Shown: positions 1 to 8,701, numbered from the stretch's first letter. The stretch: 36,293 nt of DNA from Bradyrhizobium retamae (GCF_001440415.1 NZ_LLYA01000187.1:1-36293); one strand, 5' to 3'. Notes: generated from the letters alone by a model not told the origin. Numbers and translations are program-made.

Positions 1-92
1 CGACCACCTGCGCCTGCTGTGGCGGGGCGCGGTTGTCGAAGCTGGGCGAGGATGTAACCAGGACATTGGAGGCGATCCCGCGCCGCTTCTGA
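1..92 (+). pseudogene. IS66-family transposase (TnpC) internal fragment
   Basis: Reading from base 3, the frame encodes a stretch containing TTCACCGGARLSKLGEDVTR. This is the cysteine-containing zinc-finger-like segment found near the N-terminal third of IS66 TnpC transposases. The frame ends at a TGA at 90-92, where the normal protein would run on for several hundred residues. The homology is also cut by the window edge on the left. This is a dead scrap, and it marks the left end of the window as IS-rich. Family recognition is from memory of the TnpC motif. Confidence 0.7.
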
Positions 93-217
93 CTGGGCTG
101 GGATGGGCGGCAGCTTCGGCAAGATTGTACTTTGGAAAAGAGCTGCGCAACATCGGTTCTGCTCGAATTCGGACGTGGGGCAAGAAAATGTTGTTTTGAC
201 CGACGTTCTGCGTCTGG

Positions 218-547
218 TCAGGATTGGTGCATCACCGCTGGATCAGTAAGCTCTTCGGACTCGCATCTCCTTCCCGGAGAACAGGACGTGCGGCAGCCGA
301 AGGTCTGCCAATCGATATTCGCCGGGTATTTTTGCCTCACCACAATCCACCAGTCCGTTTCAGGACGCGAGCATTCTCGTGGCGGCGCTCCGGTATTCGG
401 GATGGTCTTTGCCAAGTCCCTATAGACAAAGCAGCCGGCATAGGGCGGAGTCTCAAGAATCGCCGTCACGGCCGATTCTGTCGCAGCCTGACAGCGCGGA
501 TCCTTATGGCGGTCACGGCGAGGCAGCACCAGGTCGCGGCGATGCAC
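218..547 (-). pseudogene. Large serine recombinase (resolvase/invertase family) fragment
   Basis: The minus-strand frame contains LVLPRRDRHKDPRCQAATES, then AVTAILETPPYAGCFVYRD, then a segment like WWIVVRQKYPANIDWQTF. This is the recombinase domain that follows the catalytic resolvase domain in large serine recombinases of rhizobial islands. The N-terminal catalytic domain is absent; a stop lies just upstream near 557-559. Similarity is lost after IDWQTF, where a frameshift or junction must lie. The piece is therefore non-functional. It fits a site-specific integration history for the region but does not show which element it came from. Confidence 0.65.
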
Positions 548-664
548 TGCAGCTGACTATCCTACATGACGCGGTCATCCCCGCTGCCTCCAGCAGCACG
601 CCAGACCCCATGGAATTGCAACCGACGGTACCTGGGTTTTCTTGTGCATCCGGAAAAACGCCCT

Positions 665-684
665 TCGTCAGCTACTCGTCAGCC
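665..684 (+). promoter_or_regulatory. Candidate tts box (TtsI-binding promoter element)
   Basis: TCGTCAGCTACTCGTCAGCC matches the rhizobial tts-box core (TCGTCAG-CTT-n-TCGAAAG-CT) at about 15 of 19 fixed positions, including an intact TCGTCAGCT. It lies about 50 bases upstream of the ATG at 737, points toward that gene and has no gene in between. TtsI, a two-component-type regulator induced through NodD and flavonoids, activates type III secretion genes at such boxes. The second half of the box is weaker than the first, so confidence is moderate. Confidence 0.6.
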
Positions 685-707
685 AGCCTGTCTATCCAGA
701 CAGGCTG
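684..707. repeat. Perfect 10-bp inverted repeat with 4-base loop in an effector leader
   Basis: Bases 684-693 and 698-707 are exact reverse complements separated by ATCC. The repeat abuts the 3' half of the tts box and ends 29 bases before the ATG at 737. There is no T-run after it, so it is not a typical Rho-independent terminator. It could be an operator-like palindrome or an RNA hairpin in the 5' leader. Confidence 0.7.
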
Positions 708-736
708 CGCATTCTCGCCCATATCGGAGATGGAAT

Positions 737-2977
737 ATGACGGGCATTGACCGACCTGGCAAATCGCACGTTGGGGCTGCAGGAGCCGACAGCACGTGGG
801 GATCGAGCAGTTTGAGCCCGGAGCCCGGTCCCGCCCCCGGGCAAGGCAGGCAATCATTCGACTCCGTCGTGGAGTGGATGCGCTCCGGGCCCCAAGATAG
901 AACGGCGCCGCTCGTGAGCCAGCCACCAACTTCGGGTGTGGCAGCCCCAAGAGGCGACGAGAACAAGGCAGCAAAGCGAAAAATGCGCAGCCTGCTTGAG
1001 GACCTTGATGCTTGTCGTAATGTGGCCACGCAAGCCCGGAACCCGTCGGAGGCGCAAGAGCTGATCGATCAAGTCGTCAAGGCAGGCTCAGCAGTTCTGG
1101 ACTACTACGCGGGCCTGCCCCGAGATATGGCGCGTAGCATTCTGTCCGACAAGCAGGCTCGCCGACTCCGCGACGAGACGCTCGATGCGGCGGACGAATG
1201 CAACGCCGTGGCCACCTGGATTATCAACGACTTGGAGGCGAGCAGGAAGAAAGCAGCAGCCGTGCTCGACCAGATGCGCCAATCCAACGCGCCGCCCAGC
1301 CAACTGAGCCGAGCGGTTTCCGGCGTGGCGAAGCACTACCTGGCCTGCATGGAGTGGTGGGGAAAGAAGGCATTGCGCTCGGAACGGATGCAGTCCGTCT
1401 GCGCGGCCACTGCCAACTTGCCAAGCACCACGCCCGAGATGCGGAAGCCCGAAGAGGCCGCACTACGGCTGCATACCGGCTGGGCACTTTATACGAAGTG
1501 CATGTATCTGCAATCGCGGATCGCTCTCGCGCAGCTCATGATTGAGCCGCAGGCGAGCACGTTCGGACCAGCCGTGAGGGAAATCCTCATGGGTGAGAAC
1601 GGGCGGGTGCGTCTGCTCGGAACCTTCATCGAGGATGTTTTTCCGGCATTCCTCTCGACGGCCGACGCGGTTCTAAACAGCAACGGAGCGGCACTCGACG
1701 CAGAGCACTGCACCGTTCTGGAAGGAGTCATGGAGCGGCTTTCGGAATTTGCGTCAGGGGTGAACGGCATCGTTGCCCGGCTAAGGGATGCCGGAACAGG
1801 TGCCGACCTTCCATTGGAACTGTTGGACCAGATCGTGGAAGGTGCATGGGTCACCGCGCACGAAGTCACGCGGCTTTTGGCAGTGCAGCCAAAGAGGCCA
1901 GTCCTGATTGAACCGCCTGCCCAGGCTGCGATACCGGAAAATACCGTCTTATTGGCTGAGGGCCACGCGGCGCGCAGGAAGGGGAAAGGCAAGCGCGCAC
2001 CGGCCGCAGGCGAGAGGAGTTCAACTGCCGGGCTGCGCGAGCCGCAGCTCGCCAGGCCCGACGCTGCCACGGCCCCGACAGCCAAGGTTATCGTACTCTC
2101 GGATCTGGGTACGAAGAAACTCGCGAGTGCAGAGGAGGCACGCACGAGGGCGTCATCATCGGCGACCGGGCACCTGGAGATGTGGCAGGCTCCGCCCTCC
2201 AGGAACGCACTGACGGGATTACTCAAGCGATTGGACGAGCTGCTGCAGTTCGATCTGCCGGCTCAGCAAAGCGCCGTCTCGCAAGCGCGCCAGATGAAGC
2301 CCGAGGACGCCGACCACGTCGTGGATCTCGTCGTTAAGCGCCTGCAGATGCAGGCCGCCGAGATTGAGGCCTGTGTAGCCGCGCTGGAGGAGCCTCGCCG
2401 ACGTGGCCTACTCACGCCTGCGCAAGTGCCCGAAGTGCACGAAAAAATAGTCCGGCTTAAGGCGATGTTGTCCGAGGTTCAGGGACAGACAAACTCATTG
2501 AACGCGCGAAAGGCGGCGATCACGATCGATTGCATGAAGACCTACGCGTTTCCGTCGCAGAAGTACCTTGAACAGTTGCGGGCGGCCGAGGAACTGGCGT
2601 CTGTGGATCCACCGCGCGCCTTGAAGGGCGAGCCAGGGACGCTGTTCGAGATCAAGCTGCAGCCCAAGGCGCTGCGTAGTGGTGCGATGCCAAGCCCGAT
2701 GTGGGTGCACATCCATACGAAGCGGCCGGTACATGCGTGGCAGTTGGCGTCGCTGGGTGACGCCGACTTCGCCGCTTGCCACGTGAAGTCCAATGAACAG
2801 CGTGGCTACAATCGGCATTGGCAGAGCGCTCGAGCTGCGACGGGGCACGAGAACGTTGTGATTCACCGTGGCAAGCTTACGCCTGCGTTCTGTAAGTCGT
2901 TGTTGAGCATTGCCCCGTGGCACCCCCTTCCCGAGGCGGAGCACGCGTCGATGCAGTTCGCGCGCCTCGGGATGTAG
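737..2977 (+). CDS. Putative type III secretion effector, XopP/HLK-like
   Basis: The product is 746 residues and mostly soluble helical sequence with no signal peptide or membrane segment. The N-terminus is rich in Ser, Gly and Pro, as is common in secreted effectors. The C-terminal 110 residues (MWVHIHTKRP, then HVKSNEQRGYNRHWQ, then ENVVIHRGKLTPAFCKSLL) recall the conserved C-terminus of the Xanthomonas XopP / Ralstonia HLK effector family. That link is from memory and unverified. I chose the ATG at 737 because GGAG lies 7 bases upstream and because a longer open frame (start at 566) would place its start upstream of the tts box. The gene stands alone; the next recognisable gene is the convergent effector remnant. 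A role inside the legume host cell is inferred. Confidence 0.65.
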   Translation: MTGIDRPGKSHVGAAGADSTWGSSSLSPEPGPAPGQGRQSFDSVVEWMRSGPQDRTAPLVSQPPTSGVAAPRGDENKAAKRKMRSLLEDLDACRNVATQARNPSEAQELIDQVVKAGSAVLDYYAGLPRDMARSILSDKQARRLRDETLDAADECNAVATWIINDLEASRKKAAAVLDQMRQSNAPPSQLSRAVSGVAKHYLACMEWWGKKALRSERMQSVCAATANLPSTTPEMRKPEEAALRLHTGWALYTKCMYLQSRIALAQLMIEPQASTFGPAVREILMGENGRVRLLGTFIEDVFPAFLSTADAVLNSNGAALDAEHCTVLEGVMERLSEFASGVNGIVARLRDAGTGADLPLELLDQIVEGAWVTAHEVTRLLAVQPKRPVLIEPPAQAAIPENTVLLAEGHAARRKGKGKRAPAAGERSSTAGLREPQLARPDAATAPTAKVIVLSDLGTKKLASAEEARTRASSSATGHLEMWQAPPSRNALTGLLKRLDELLQFDLPAQQSAVSQARQMKPEDADHVVDLVVKRLQMQAAEIEACVAALEEPRRRGLLTPAQVPEVHEKIVRLKAMLSEVQGQTNSLNARKAAITIDCMKTYAFPSQKYLEQLRAAEELASVDPPRALKGEPGTLFEIKLQPKALRSGAMPSPMWVHIHTKRPVHAWQLASLGDADFAACHVKSNEQRGYNRHWQSARAATGHENVVIHRGKLTPAFCKSLLSIAPWHPLPEAEHASMQFARLGM

Positions 2978-3166
2978 TTACCTGAGTGTCTCGCGCCAGA
3001 GCGTCGCTGTGGTGACGCCATCAAGCAGACCGTTATCACCGAGAGGAAATCCTCGATGAGCTCGAAGCCGGCGCGGGCTCCCTCGAACAGATCGACAACG
3101 GGGGCCGACTGAAATTCGATCGGGAGCGTCGTGACCCCGACTTCCTTCCGCTTGGCAGCTGAACTG

Positions 3167-3764
3167 TCAAATGCCGGCGATCGGCGGCACACCGCTCGGG
3201 GATTGGGACGCCCGGAGATAATTTAGCGCGGTAAGGACTCTCCTCCTGTCGTCGCTGTCGCCTATGAACTGCCGGACATCATCGTTGAGCGAAGCGTCAT
3301 TGAGTCGACCGGCGATGGCCTGCTTGTTGTTATCAAAGAGCCAGCGGCCCAAGCCGAGAAGATAATCTACATGGCCCTTGGCGGTGCGCTCAGTGGCCGT
3401 CTTCTTGAGTGCGTCTCAAGCCCCAAATGAGGAGCGCATCCTCGGCATAAAGAGGCTGCCTTCTGCGACGGACGAAAACCCCACTTGATTGGAGCGGCTG
3501 CGGCACCGAAATGCCCGGCATCGCCTTACCGCCGCTACCTTGCGACTACTCGGGAGTAGTCCTCCCAGCGGCGGTTGCGTCATGGACATAGGTTCCGGTG
3601 GTGGCGCGCCGACTGGATCAGTGGGGGCTGCCTGCGAGGGTCTGAATTGGCAAATTCGCCCAGCTGGCGCCTAAAGGCCGCCGCATCTGCGGACGAGAAC
3701 TCCGGTGTCCTCTCCTGCGGGTCCGCGTTGCCCGATGTAGTCGGTTAGTTAAAGGGAAATCCAT
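3167..3764 (-). pseudogene. Decayed effector-like gene behind a tts box
   Basis: Frames on the minus strand can be chained into one protein. MDFPLTNRLHRATR starts at 3764. It is followed by FSSADAAAFRRQLGEFANSD, then DPVGAPPPEPMSMTQPPLGG, then YAEDALLIWGL. The last part is KGHVDYLLGLGRWLFDNNKQ, with SLNDDVRQFIGDSDDRRRVL close behind. Each join needs a small indel, so at least three frameshifts have accumulated. The last segment resembles, from memory, the repeated units in the NopD/Bel2-5-type (ULP protease) rhizobial effectors, although no protease domain remains. Similarity fades below 3167; traces may run to about 3000. A tts box at 4033-4014 faces this gene. The family name is tentative; the decay itself is seen directly. 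Confidence 0.45.
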
Positions 3765-4013
3765 CCGTTCTCACTTTCGAAAATTTAGGCCGATCCGAAG
3801 CTAGGCTCGGATCTGATGTGGAATTTCAGCCGGCAGACCGAGAACGATCAAGGCTTCAACTGCGAATCTGCTTCTGGACGTCGGACCTCAACAACAAACC
3901 ACCGTACGTTCCAAGGGGCCGCTTCCAAGCAGCTGAGCATCGGGCACTCCAATGTTCTTCCGGTGTCATCAGCCGTCTTTCGGGCGTCCGGAGACCACAC
4001 TTTGCTATGGGGG

Positions 4014-4033
4014 AGCTGTCGAGAACCTGACGA
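4014..4033 (-). promoter_or_regulatory. tts box (TtsI-binding element), minus strand
   Basis: On the minus strand the sequence reads TCGTCAGGTTCTCGACAGCT, followed by CCCCCATA. It matches the tts-box core at about 17 of 19 fixed positions, including both TCGTCAG and the TCG-AGCT half. It lies 250 bases upstream of the first reading-frame start (ATG at 3764) of the effector remnant and points toward it. Promoter decay seems slower here than coding decay. Confidence 0.7.
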
Positions 4034-4313
4034 CCCAGCGCTCTTCAGCCGTCCGGCGTCAGGGCAGCATCATGCGCGCGCCTACGATCAAGCGGAGACC
4101 TTAGCGTGCCGCATTGACTACAACCGAGTGCGCAGTTGTAAGTCCGCAAAACACCTCAAAGGATCATGGTGCAGCTTTCTCGCGAGGAGCGCCACAAAAC
4201 GGCTCGCCCGATCGATGGCCTTGCGGTCTCATTTGTTGATTCCGGGGGAGCGCACGGGATGATGCCTTTAGCTCGGCCGCTAATCGGACGCGGCGAGGGG
4301 CTCTCTAGGATTA
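4034..4313. other. Intergenic stretch with no recognisable gene
   Basis: This lies between the minus-strand tts box and the left end of the IS5 element. Short open frames exist on both strands, but none has a family signature, a convincing ribosome-binding site or a rhizobial small-protein pattern. Confidence 0.5.
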
Positions 4314-5152
4314 GGTGCTGTGGACTTTTGGGGATTCCCTTGAGGCGGCAATCAGATTCAAGGCTGCTTTTTGGGGGACAGTCTTGGGTGTGATGGACGG
4401 CTTGGTCTTGAGCGACGCGGCGTGGGATCGGATTGGGCCACTGATCATCGGCCGGCCCGATCAAAGGGGATCGACGAGACGCGACCACCGGATGTCGTGG
4501 AGGGCGTCCTTTGGATTGTGCGCACGGTGCTCCCTGGCGTGATCTTCCAGAGCTGTTTGGCGATTGGAACAGCGTTTTCCAGCCCTTCAGTCGCTGAACA
4601 CCCAGGTTGTTTGGTGGCGCATCTTCGAGGCGATGTCCGCTAATCCGGACTTCGAATACCGGATCGTTGATTCCACCATCGTCCGAGCCCATCAGCACGC
4701 TGCCGCGGCTAAAAAAGGGCCTGAGGATCGAGCCATCGGCCGTTCTCGCGATGGCCTGAGCACCAAGATCCACATGGTCGTTCGAGGCTTGGGATGCCCG
4801 TGCGGTTCACACTAACTGCGGGTCAGAACGATGATACACCGCAAGCCGCAGCCTTGATAGAGGGATTATCCGCCGAAGTCGTCATGGCTGATACGGCCTA
4901 TGACGCGGACCACTTACGCCTAGCCAACGCCCGCCAAGAGCGGACTGTCATTCCCAACAACCGGTCACGGGGGCTCAAATATCCGCTCGACAAGCATCTC
5001 TACGCCCAGAAACATCGTGTGGAATGCGGCTTCAGCAAGCTCAAGCAGTTCCGACGCGTAGCAACCCGCCTCGAAAAACCGCCCGAAGCGATTGCGCCGT
5101 CGTCACTCTCCAGCCATCATGCTGTGGATGTGAAATAAGTGTCCACACGACC
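4314..5152 (+). mobile_element. IS5-family insertion sequence (IS427-like group), inactive
   Basis: Imperfect terminal inverted repeats are visible. The left end begins GGTGCTGTGGACTTTT at 4314. The right end, read on the minus strand from 5152, begins GGTCGTGTGGACACTT. They share GGT-TGTGGAC-TT. The 839-base length and single transposase frame suit the compact IS427-type members of the IS5 family. I could not identify a convincing target duplication. The enclosed transposase is broken, so the copy cannot move by itself. Confidence 0.7.
4393..5138 (+). pseudogene. IS5-family transposase, multiple frameshifts
   Basis: The ancestral protein can be followed across several frames. MDGLVLSDAAWDRIGPLIIG starts at 4393, then VEGVLWIVRT, WWRIFEAMSANPDFEYRIVD, STIVRAHQHAAAAKKG and RDGLSTKIHMVVRG. 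The C-terminal part is VRFTLTAGQNDDTPQA, MADTAYDAD, VIPNNRSR and HRVECGFSKLKQFRRVATR. The DDE elements (VDSTIVRAHQHAA, ADTAYDAD, RVECGFSKLKQFRR) are still legible. Single-base indels near 4495, 4530, 4600, 4795 and 5080 break the frame. It is a typical old, degenerate IS copy. Confidence 0.8.
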
Positions 5153-5243
5153 CATCTGCTTAGTACCTATCAGACCCGCAGAAGCTGACGAATTCGCTTC
5201 CGTGCGTCCAGCTGGCAATTGTGCGACACGCTCTCCGATATCC

Positions 5244-5828
5244 TTACGATCTACGAGTCTCTGCGAGTCGCAAGAAGTTCATCAGTAGCAGCTGCCCTTG
5301 TTGAGTGAGTATCGATTCCGGGTGGAACTGCACGCCATAGGTCGGGTGAGAGCGATGTGCGAGGGCCATGATCTCGCCTTCGTCCGAACGCGCTGTCACT
5401 GCGAGTTGAGGTGCGCATGACCCGTCGAGCTCAACAACAAGCGAATGGTAGCGTCCAACGCAAAGTGGGGACGAAAGGTCCTTGAACAGTCCGCGACCGT
5501 CATGAGCTACGTATGAGGACCGGCCGTGCATGGGACGACGTGCACGCGCCACGCGTCCGCCGAACGCGCTCCCAATGCACTGGTGTCCGAGACAGATGCC
5601 CAGAATTGGGACGCGACCTGACAGTTCGCGGATGACGGCGGTCGAGATTCCGGCCTGAAGTGGTGTGCAGGGACCAGGGGAGAGGACCACGGCGCGCGGC
5701 TTGAGGCCGGCAAGGTCGCTGACGCTGACGGCGTCGTTCCGTATCACTGCCGTTGCTGCACCTAGCTTGCGGAAATAGCGGGCAATGTTGAAGACAAAAG
5801 AGTCGTAGTTGTCGATGATGACAATCAA
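5244..5828 (-). CDS. pabA: Aminodeoxychorismate synthase glutaminase subunit (PabA/TrpG-type)
   Basis: This 194-residue class I glutamine amidotransferase supplies ammonia from glutamine to its synthase partner. The frame shows the oxyanion strand (VLSPGPCTP), the nucleophile Cys79 in GICLGHQ, and the His169/Glu171 pair in YGVQFHPES. It starts with TTG, whose TTGA overlaps the stop codon of the upstream pabB, so the two are probably translationally coupled. The PabA assignment, rather than TrpG of anthranilate synthase, rests on the adjacent PabB-type gene; the subunit family itself is ambiguous. The two genes form a minus-strand operon for 4-amino-4-deoxychorismate, a folate precursor. Confidence 0.85.
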   Translation of the reverse strand: MIVIIDNYDSFVFNIARYFRKLGAATAVIRNDAVSVSDLAGLKPRAVVLSPGPCTPLQAGISTAVIRELSGRVPILGICLGHQCIGSAFGGRVARARRPMHGRSSYVAHDGRGLFKDLSSPLCVGRYHSLVVELDGSCAPQLAVTARSDEGEIMALAHRSHPTYGVQFHPESILTQQGQLLLMNFLRLAETRRS

Positions 5829-7231
5829 AATGCACCACAGCTCCCAGCACGAAATGCGTCAAAGATTCGCTGCGCCTTGGCGAGCGTCTCCTCGTATTCG
5901 GCCTCTGGATCCGACATCGCCGTGATCCCGCTCCCTGCACAAAACACAGCCAAGTCATCGTCGAATGTGACCGTGCGGATCGCAATGTTCGTATCCATGT
6001 GCCCGTTGAAGCCGATAAAGCCGATCGCCCCGCAATAGACCTCTCGCGCCACCCGCTCGATCTCCGCAATAATTTCCATCGATCGCACCTTGGGCGCCCC
6101 GGTGATGGAGCCGCCGGGAAAGCACGCTCGCAGTAAGGTGACGGCGTCTTCATCTCCGGCAAGTTCACCCGTCACGGTCGACACGAGGTGGTGCACTGAG
6201 GCATAGGATTCCAGGGCACACAGCGCTGGAACCTCGACCGACTGCGGCGTGCAAACGCGTGACAGATCGTTGCGCAGGAGGTCGACGATCATCGTGTTCT
6301 CGGCACGGTCCTTTTCGGACGCGAGGAGGAGTTCAGCGCGGCGCCGGTCGTCCTTGGAATCAGCGGAGCGCGCGATCGTGCCCTTGATCGGGCGCGTTTC
6401 GACCTGCCGTCCATTAAGTTTGAGGAATCGTTCTGGCGAGCTCGAGGCAATAGTCAGCCTGCCATAGCGCAGGAGGGCCGCAAAGGGGGCCGGGTTCAAC
6501 GACCGCAGCCGACAATAGAAAGCCAGCGGATCAAATGAGCTCGACAGGCGGGCGCTGAAGCGCTGCGCAATGTTCGCTTGGAAGATGTCGCCAGCCAGAA
6601 TCAAGTCGATGACGCGCTGCACCGCCGCAATGTAGCCCTCACGGCTGAAGTTCGAATGCCATGCGCCCGCTGTGGCGAGGAGGTCATTCCGCGGCGCCCT
6701 TGGGCCGGCGAGCCGCGCTGCAAACTCATCGGCCCGACGGCGCGCACGCTCGCGCCGTCGTGCGAGATCCTGCTCCGGCCATCCGGTCGAGACGAGCCAG
6801 CATTTTTCGTCACGGTGGTCGAAGCTGATGACCACATCGTAGAAATGCAGGATGGATTGCGGCAACCTCTGACCGGAAATTGCCGGCGCGGGCAGTCGCT
6901 CCAGTGTCCTGTTCAGATCATAAGCAAAGAAGCCAGCCGCACCACCCTGGAACGGCGGCAGATCGGGACGATGCTCTTCGCGGTACCTGGCGAGCAGGGT
7001 GCGAAGAGCTCGCCACGGATTGCCCGCAAGAGTCTCTCCGTTGCAACTTGCCTGTCCGTCCGCGACCATATAGGTGCTGAAGGGGTCGCAGGCCATATAG
7101 GAGTAGCGCCCGAGCAGCTGCGGTGCAGCGCTATCGAGGAACGTCAGGTGCGGTCGATGCGCGAGACAGCGCATCGCGGTGACAGGCTCAATCCACTGCA
7201 GTTCGCGGACGTGCATCGCCTTGTCACTCAC
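5825..7231 (-). CDS. pabB: Aminodeoxychorismate synthase component I (PabB)
   Basis: The product is 468 residues and belongs to the chorismate-binding family. It aminates chorismate to 4-amino-4-deoxychorismate for p-aminobenzoate and folate synthesis. Family motifs are intact: FQANIAQRFSA, PERFLKLNGRQVETRPIKGT followed by IARS, CFPGGSITGAPKVRSMEII, and YCGAIGFIGFNG. PIKGT at the active site is typical of PabB-type enzymes. There is no fused PabC lyase domain. The start is uncertain: GTG at 7231 gives MSDKAMHVREL, and an internal ATG at 7216 gives MHVREL; neither has a strong ribosome-binding site. Anthranilate synthase is the main alternative. Confidence 0.85.
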   Translation of the reverse strand: MSDKAMHVRELQWIEPVTAMRCLAHRPHLTFLDSAAPQLLGRYSYMACDPFSTYMVADGQASCNGETLAGNPWRALRTLLARYREEHRPDLPPFQGGAAGFFAYDLNRTLERLPAPAISGQRLPQSILHFYDVVISFDHRDEKCWLVSTGWPEQDLARRRERARRRADEFAARLAGPRAPRNDLLATAGAWHSNFSREGYIAAVQRVIDLILAGDIFQANIAQRFSARLSSSFDPLAFYCRLRSLNPAPFAALLRYGRLTIASSSPERFLKLNGRQVETRPIKGTIARSADSKDDRRRAELLLASEKDRAENTMIVDLLRNDLSRVCTPQSVEVPALCALESYASVHHLVSTVTGELAGDEDAVTLLRACFPGGSITGAPKVRSMEIIAEIERVAREVYCGAIGFIGFNGHMDTNIAIRTVTFDDDLAVFCAGSGITAMSDPEAEYEETLAKAQRIFDAFRAGSCGAF

Positions 7232-7333
7232 CGACGATTGGCGTGCTGGTGAGACGCGCTCCGATTACGAATCCCCACCCCGACGAGAGCGACGCTCGTC
7301 TGGCCCGGCAAGATCTTGAGATCGATTGCCAGG

Positions 7334-7693
7334 TTAACCCCCGCCGGTGGACCCGAAGCGCCCACTACCTTGGCTTACCGCTGCCGTCGAGGCGAACCGC
7401 GCATCTGTGGCTACATTATAGTCGGCCGCGAACCGCAGCTCCCGGAGGGATCGTACCCGCCTGACCGATTCCTGGTAGAGATCGTGCGCTTTGTATGCTG
7501 CGAGCTCCGTCTCGTTGTCGAACTCACCATAAACCACCACGTCGATCTCGTTGCCAAGCTGGTCGGTCTTGCGGTTGCGCGCAACCTCGAGCCGGCGTGC
7601 ATGCGGGATTGTGGTGAGAAGCGAAAGGCCTTCGATGATTTGGTCGATATGGGCCTGATCTTTGGCGCTGAACAAGACGATGTGACGAATCAT
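7334..7693 (-). CDS. Dabb (stress-responsive A/B barrel) domain protein
   Basis: The 119-residue product begins MIRHIVLFSAKDQAHIDQII and continues with RLEVARNRKTDQLGNEIDVV and a YKAHDLYQE segment. This is the layout of a single Dabb-domain ferredoxin-like fold. The function of most Dabb proteins is unknown. I chose the ATG at 7693 rather than upstream codons because AAGG lies about 7 bases before it and MIRHIVLF is the normal Dabb start. The last 25 residues are low-complexity and may be altered. It lies between pabB and bioR on the same strand, about 100 bases upstream of pabB. Confidence 0.7.
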   Translation of the reverse strand: MIRHIVLFSAKDQAHIDQIIEGLSLLTTIPHARRLEVARNRKTDQLGNEIDVVVYGEFDNETELAAYKAHDLYQESVRRVRSLRELRFAADYNVATDARFASTAAVSQGSGRFGSTGGG

Positions 7694-7864
7694 GGATGGC
7701 CTTAAGGAGTGATGTCGCAAGGAGGTCGCATAACTAGCTTAGGAACGAGCCCGCTGCAACGGCGGGCGGCCGCAAGCCGCCTCGCGCGGCAAGACGGTCG
7801 AAGGTTTGACGCTCTTGCGCTTCGCCCGCGGTCGGCAACGCAACTCGCCAGATCTCATTCCTGG

Positions 7865-8500
7865 TCAGGACGCGGGAAGGGCCAGGCGCTCAATCGTTTG
7901 AATGTGGCGCGCGAGCAGACTACAGGCCTGGTCGGTGTTGCGCACTCGCAGGGCTTGCAGAATCAGGCGGTGATCCTGATTGGACCGCGGTCGCCAGCCG
8001 CTACTGCGCGCCACCGCGAACACGACTCGTGAATTGGCAAGCTGTAGTCCGTCGAGGCTCGCGAGCAGGCGCGGCATCGCGCAGGGCGCCACCAGCGCGT
8101 GGTGAAAGGCGCGGTTGGCCATTTCAAAGTCCTGAATCGTTTGGGCATTGTCTCCTTCAATCAGGGCAAGCTCGATCCGTGCCAAATGTCTAGAGGTGAG
8201 CTTTGGCGCCGCATTGCGCAGCGCGACCACTTCGAGCGCGGCACGCATCTCGGCGATCTCCTTCACCGAATTGGTATCGAGCGGAGCAACCCGCACACCG
8301 CGACGGGGCACGCCGACGACAAGCTGTTGGGCCTGAAGTTGCCGAAACGCCTCGCGCACCGGGACGTGGCTGGAGTTGAATTCTCGCGCGAAATGATCCT
8401 GCCGGAGTGGGGCGTCTGGTTGCAGCGCGCCGCTGATAATGCGCGCAGCGATTGCCGCTGCAATGCGACCCGCCATCGTCGTGTTCTCGCCGTCCTTCAT
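7865..8500 (-). CDS. bioR: GntR-family biotin regulator BioR
   Basis: The product is 211 residues. An N-terminal winged helix (LRQDHFAREFNSSHVPVREA, then FRQLQAQQLVVGVPRRGVRV) is followed by an FCD-type helical ligand domain (EMRAALEVVALRNAA, NRAFHHALV). The gene is divergent from bioB. In alphaproteobacteria lacking a BirA repressor domain, the GntR protein BioR represses biotin genes at boxes close to TTATCTATAA. Two such boxes flank the bioR-bioB intergenic region. One sits 4 bases before the bioR start, which suggests autoregulation. The identification combines family, position and boxes; another FCD regulator is possible but less likely. Confidence 0.85.
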   Translation of the reverse strand: MKDGENTTMAGRIAAAIAARIISGALQPDAPLRQDHFAREFNSSHVPVREAFRQLQAQQLVVGVPRRGVRVAPLDTNSVKEIAEMRAALEVVALRNAAPKLTSRHLARIELALIEGDNAQTIQDFEMANRAFHHALVAPCAMPRLLASLDGLQLANSRVVFAVARSSGWRPRSNQDHRLILQALRVRNTDQACSLLARHIQTIERLALPAS

Positions 8501-8503
8501 AGA

Positions 8504-8513
8504 TTATCTATCA
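8504..8513. promoter_or_regulatory. BioR-type operator next to the bioR start
   Basis: TTATCTATCA matches the alphaproteobacterial BioR box (close to TTATCTATAA) at 9 of 10 bases. It begins 4 bases upstream of the bioR ATG, a position suited to autorepression. Confidence 0.65.
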
Positions 8514-8701
8514 AATTATGCGCCGGCCGTGCGCGACGACTCGGCCGTAGCAATCGGGAATGGCCTCTTTTTGCAGATTTTCTGCAATCCGGGCAGATTT
8601 CCGGGGCCTTTGAGCGTTGACACATCTTTATGTTCGTCTTGGAGAACGCATAGAAAGGGTCCAACGGGCGGACGGGCACACATAATAAATAATCGACGTC
8701 C

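Noticed and set aside
566..736. Upstream extension of the effector frame to ATG 566
   Set aside because: It would place the tts box and the palindrome inside the coding sequence. ATG 737 has a proper ribosome-binding site.
3771..3792. TTTCGAAAG-like element just upstream of the dead effector, as a second tts box
   Set aside because: It lacks the essential GTCAG part. The better box lies at 4014-4033.
4156..4773. Minus-strand 205-codon frame over the IS5 element
   Set aside because: It lies opposite the transposase remnants and has no signature of its own.
5181..5191. Minus-strand TCGTCAGCTTC, a half tts box beside the IS5 right end
   Set aside because: Only the first half matches; the TCG-AAAG half is absent and no gene follows on that strand. 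It could be a relic cut by the insertion, but this is too weak to call.
8617..8640. TTGACA before bioB as a sigma70 -35 element
   Set aside because: No acceptable -10 hexamer lies 16-18 bases downstream.
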